Part shown: piece by piece, positions 32,366 to 33,312 of the stretch
How positions within the stretch are numbered: the stretch's first letter is position 1
Layout of the letters: each line of letters opens with the position of its first letter
NCBI GenBank assembly: GCA_012719225.1
Contig: JAAYAT010000246.1
Location: 1-33,312, forward strand
Source: Verrucomicrobiaceae bacterium
Lineage (GTDB): Bacteria > Verrucomicrobiota > Verrucomicrobiia > Verrucomicrobiales > DEV007
Reading direction: 5' to 3'
DNA length: 33,312 nt
Program-made: the position numbers and the translations under genes
Notes under the pieces: generated by a model
The model's database searches: none
What the model was told of the DNA's origin: nothing
The model's input: the letters and a program-made list of their open reading frames with translations, nothing else

Positions 32366-32641
32366 ATGAGCATTACCTCCATCGCTGATATACCGGAAGA
32401 TCTCGCCGCCGAGGCGGCGCAAGTGGAGGGTCTTCAAGAGCGTCTGATTCTATGGTTGCGCGCCGAAGTCACCCAGGACAAGAAGCGAAAATCGCGCCAC
32501 AGCTCCCAAGCGCGAGAGATCGTGCACCAAGCGATGGACCGGGCTGAGGGGATGAAAGCGGCGGGTTTTGATCGCGAGGAGGCAATGGCGCGATTTCAAA
32601 AGAACTACGATTCCATCATCGAACAGATCAGCCGCCCATGA
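32366..32641 (+). CDS. Putative antitoxin of the following PIN toxin
   Basis: This 91-residue protein starts with a short helical region (MSITSIADIPEDLAAEAAQVEGLQERLILWL) and has a central basic stretch (TQDKKRKSRHSSQ), followed by a helix (AREIVHQAMDRAEGMKAAG). No standard RHH or AbrB motif is clear. The position and the 4-bp overlap (ATGA) with a PIN gene are typical of antitoxins. It starts 31 bp after pncB, a gap too short to show a clear promoter, so read-through from the NAD operon is likely. Confidence 0.65.
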   Translation: MSITSIADIPEDLAAEAAQVEGLQERLILWLRAEVTQDKKRKSRHSSQAREIVHQAMDRAEGMKAAGFDREEAMARFQKNYDSIIEQISRP

Positions 32642-33069
32642 GTTTCCGCGCGGTGCTGGATACCAACGTCGTTCTGGCGGCCAAGCGTTCGACGTCCACC
32701 ACCAGCCCGAATGCGGAGGTCGTCAGCAGATGGCGTGCGGCGGAATTCACTTGGTTGCTGACTCACGACATTCTGAACGAGTATGCGGACAAGCTGCTAG
32801 AGCTCGGCATCGCCGCCACCGATGTGGTGGACTTGCTCGTCGATTTGGGCGCGTTGGGGGAGCTGGTTCCCATCCATTTTTTCCACGTGAGAAATTATCC
32901 ATCCGATGCGGACGACACACCGTTTCTGCTCGCGGCCCTGAATGGCCAAGCCAGCCATCTGGTCACCTACGACGAACATTTGCAGTTGGTGGGCATCTTC
33001 TATCCCGAGTTCAAGACCTGTGAACCTATCGAATTTCTCAGTGATTTGCGAAAGGAACCCCAGCATTGA
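32638..33069 (+). CDS. PIN-domain toxin, COG1569-like family
   Basis: This 143-residue protein has the PIN core: RAVLDTNVVLAA (first Asp), LLTHDILNEYADKL (the Glu position), and a later DADDTPFLLAAL with paired acids, then TYDEHL. This matches the 'putative toxin component, PIN family' group rather than classical VapC. Such enzymes are Mg-dependent ribonucleases. The start overlaps the antitoxin stop. The stop overlaps the TTG start of pncA (TTGA), so pncA may be translated by reinitiation after the toxin. Confidence 0.85.
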   Translation: MSFRAVLDTNVVLAAKRSTSTTSPNAEVVSRWRAAEFTWLLTHDILNEYADKLLELGIAATDVVDLLVDLGALGELVPIHFFHVRNYPSDADDTPFLLAALNGQASHLVTYDEHLQLVGIFYPEFKTCEPIEFLSDLRKEPQH

Positions 33070-33312
33070 AAACCCTCCTCCTCATCGACATTCAGAACGA
33101 TTTCTTGCCGGGCGGTGCGCTGGCGGTGCCGGGCGCGGACGAGCTCGTCCCGGTCGTGAACGCCCTCCTGCCGGGCTTCGATCTCGTCGTGGCGACGCAG
33201 GACTGGCATCCGCCCGATCACGGCAGCTTCGCGGCGAATCATCCGGGTCGGGACGTTTTCGAGACCATCGATCTGGACGGGCTCCCGCAGACGCTCTGGC
33301 CGGTCCACTGCG
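33066..33312 (+). CDS. pncA: Nicotinamidase, partial (N-terminal 82 residues)
   Basis: The reading frame is open to the window end. It starts at a TTG whose last two bases and the next A form the toxin stop. The protein begins L/M-KTLLLIDIQNDFLPGG, the isochorismatase-fold start with the catalytic Asp (D8), and continues with the metal-ligand motif ATQDWHPPDHGSFA (Asp and two His). The PVHC at the end precedes the part with the catalytic Cys, which lies beyond the edge. It deamidates nicotinamide to nicotinate, the substrate of PncB encoded upstream. The start choice could be checked against ATG-starting relatives, but no ATG lies close by in frame. Confidence 0.92.
   Translation, partial: MKTLLLIDIQNDFLPGGALAVPGADELVPVVNALLPGFDLVVATQDWHPPDHGSFAANHPGRDVFETIDLDGLPQTLWPVHC

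Overview
The window is GC-rich, gene-dense bacterial DNA most consistent with a Verrucomicrobiota (PVC group) chromosome. The evidence is a 1170-residue secreted propeller/HEAT/haem-c protein of the type first described in Pirellula and Verrucomicrobium, a neutral-ceramidase-like secreted protein, a Tat-exported Gfo/Idh/MocA oxidoreductase, a secreted SUMF-domain protein, many start/stop overlaps (ATGA or GTGA), and dispersed palindromic and heptanucleotide repeats. No rRNA, tRNA, CRISPR array, transposase or phage gene was seen.

Layout. 1-1024: a partial secreted protein (minus strand) divergent from a ParDE toxin-antitoxin pair with a perfect palindromic operator. 1065-3950: an MFS/MHS transporter and a ceramidase-like protein. 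3951-4283: a divergent gap carrying a long inverted repeat. 4284-6151: a membrane-anchored SurA/PpiD-like chaperone coupled to a small TPR protein. 6199-12926 (minus): an operon running propeller-HEAT-cytochrome c, SUMF protein, Tat-exported oxidoreductase, then an alpha/beta-hydrolase that lacks its catalytic Ser and His. A 164-bp REPIN-like element has been absorbed in frame into the 5' end of the SUMF gene. 13009-13603: a VapC module. 13609-16801 (minus): a sugar or sugar-acid oxidation operon (epimerase-like SDR, VOC protein, classical SDR, Gfo/Idh/MocA) facing a PAS-AraC regulator at 16873. 17645-19602 (minus): two coupled secreted proteins. 19673-20292: a decay zone with an internally deleted VapC, its partner, and what looks like a fragment of a PAS-AraC gene. 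20289-24908 (minus): a DUF2207-like membrane protein and a 1230-residue ABCG-type transporter with a TerB-like N-terminus. 25087-27896: an orphan C39-like membrane protein, a YhaM-type HD exonuclease and a GcvR-like ACT protein. 28093-28763: VapBC. 28850-33312: an NAD-salvage cluster (nrtR, draG-like, small membrane protein, pncB, a PIN toxin-antitoxin pair, pncA).

The NAD block reads as one regulatory unit. A perfect 17-bp palindrome abuts the nrtR start, and nrtR, draG-like and the membrane gene are chained by 4-bp overlaps, followed closely by pncB. A PIN toxin pair then lies between pncB and pncA, with the toxin stop overlapping the pncA start. Together with the ParDE, VapC and VapBC modules and the decayed VapC, that makes five toxin-antitoxin loci in 33 kb. 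The features I find least explained are the PIN pair inside the NAD operon, the TerB-ABCG transporter facing an orphan C39-like membrane protein, and the palindromic element translated as part of a secreted protein.
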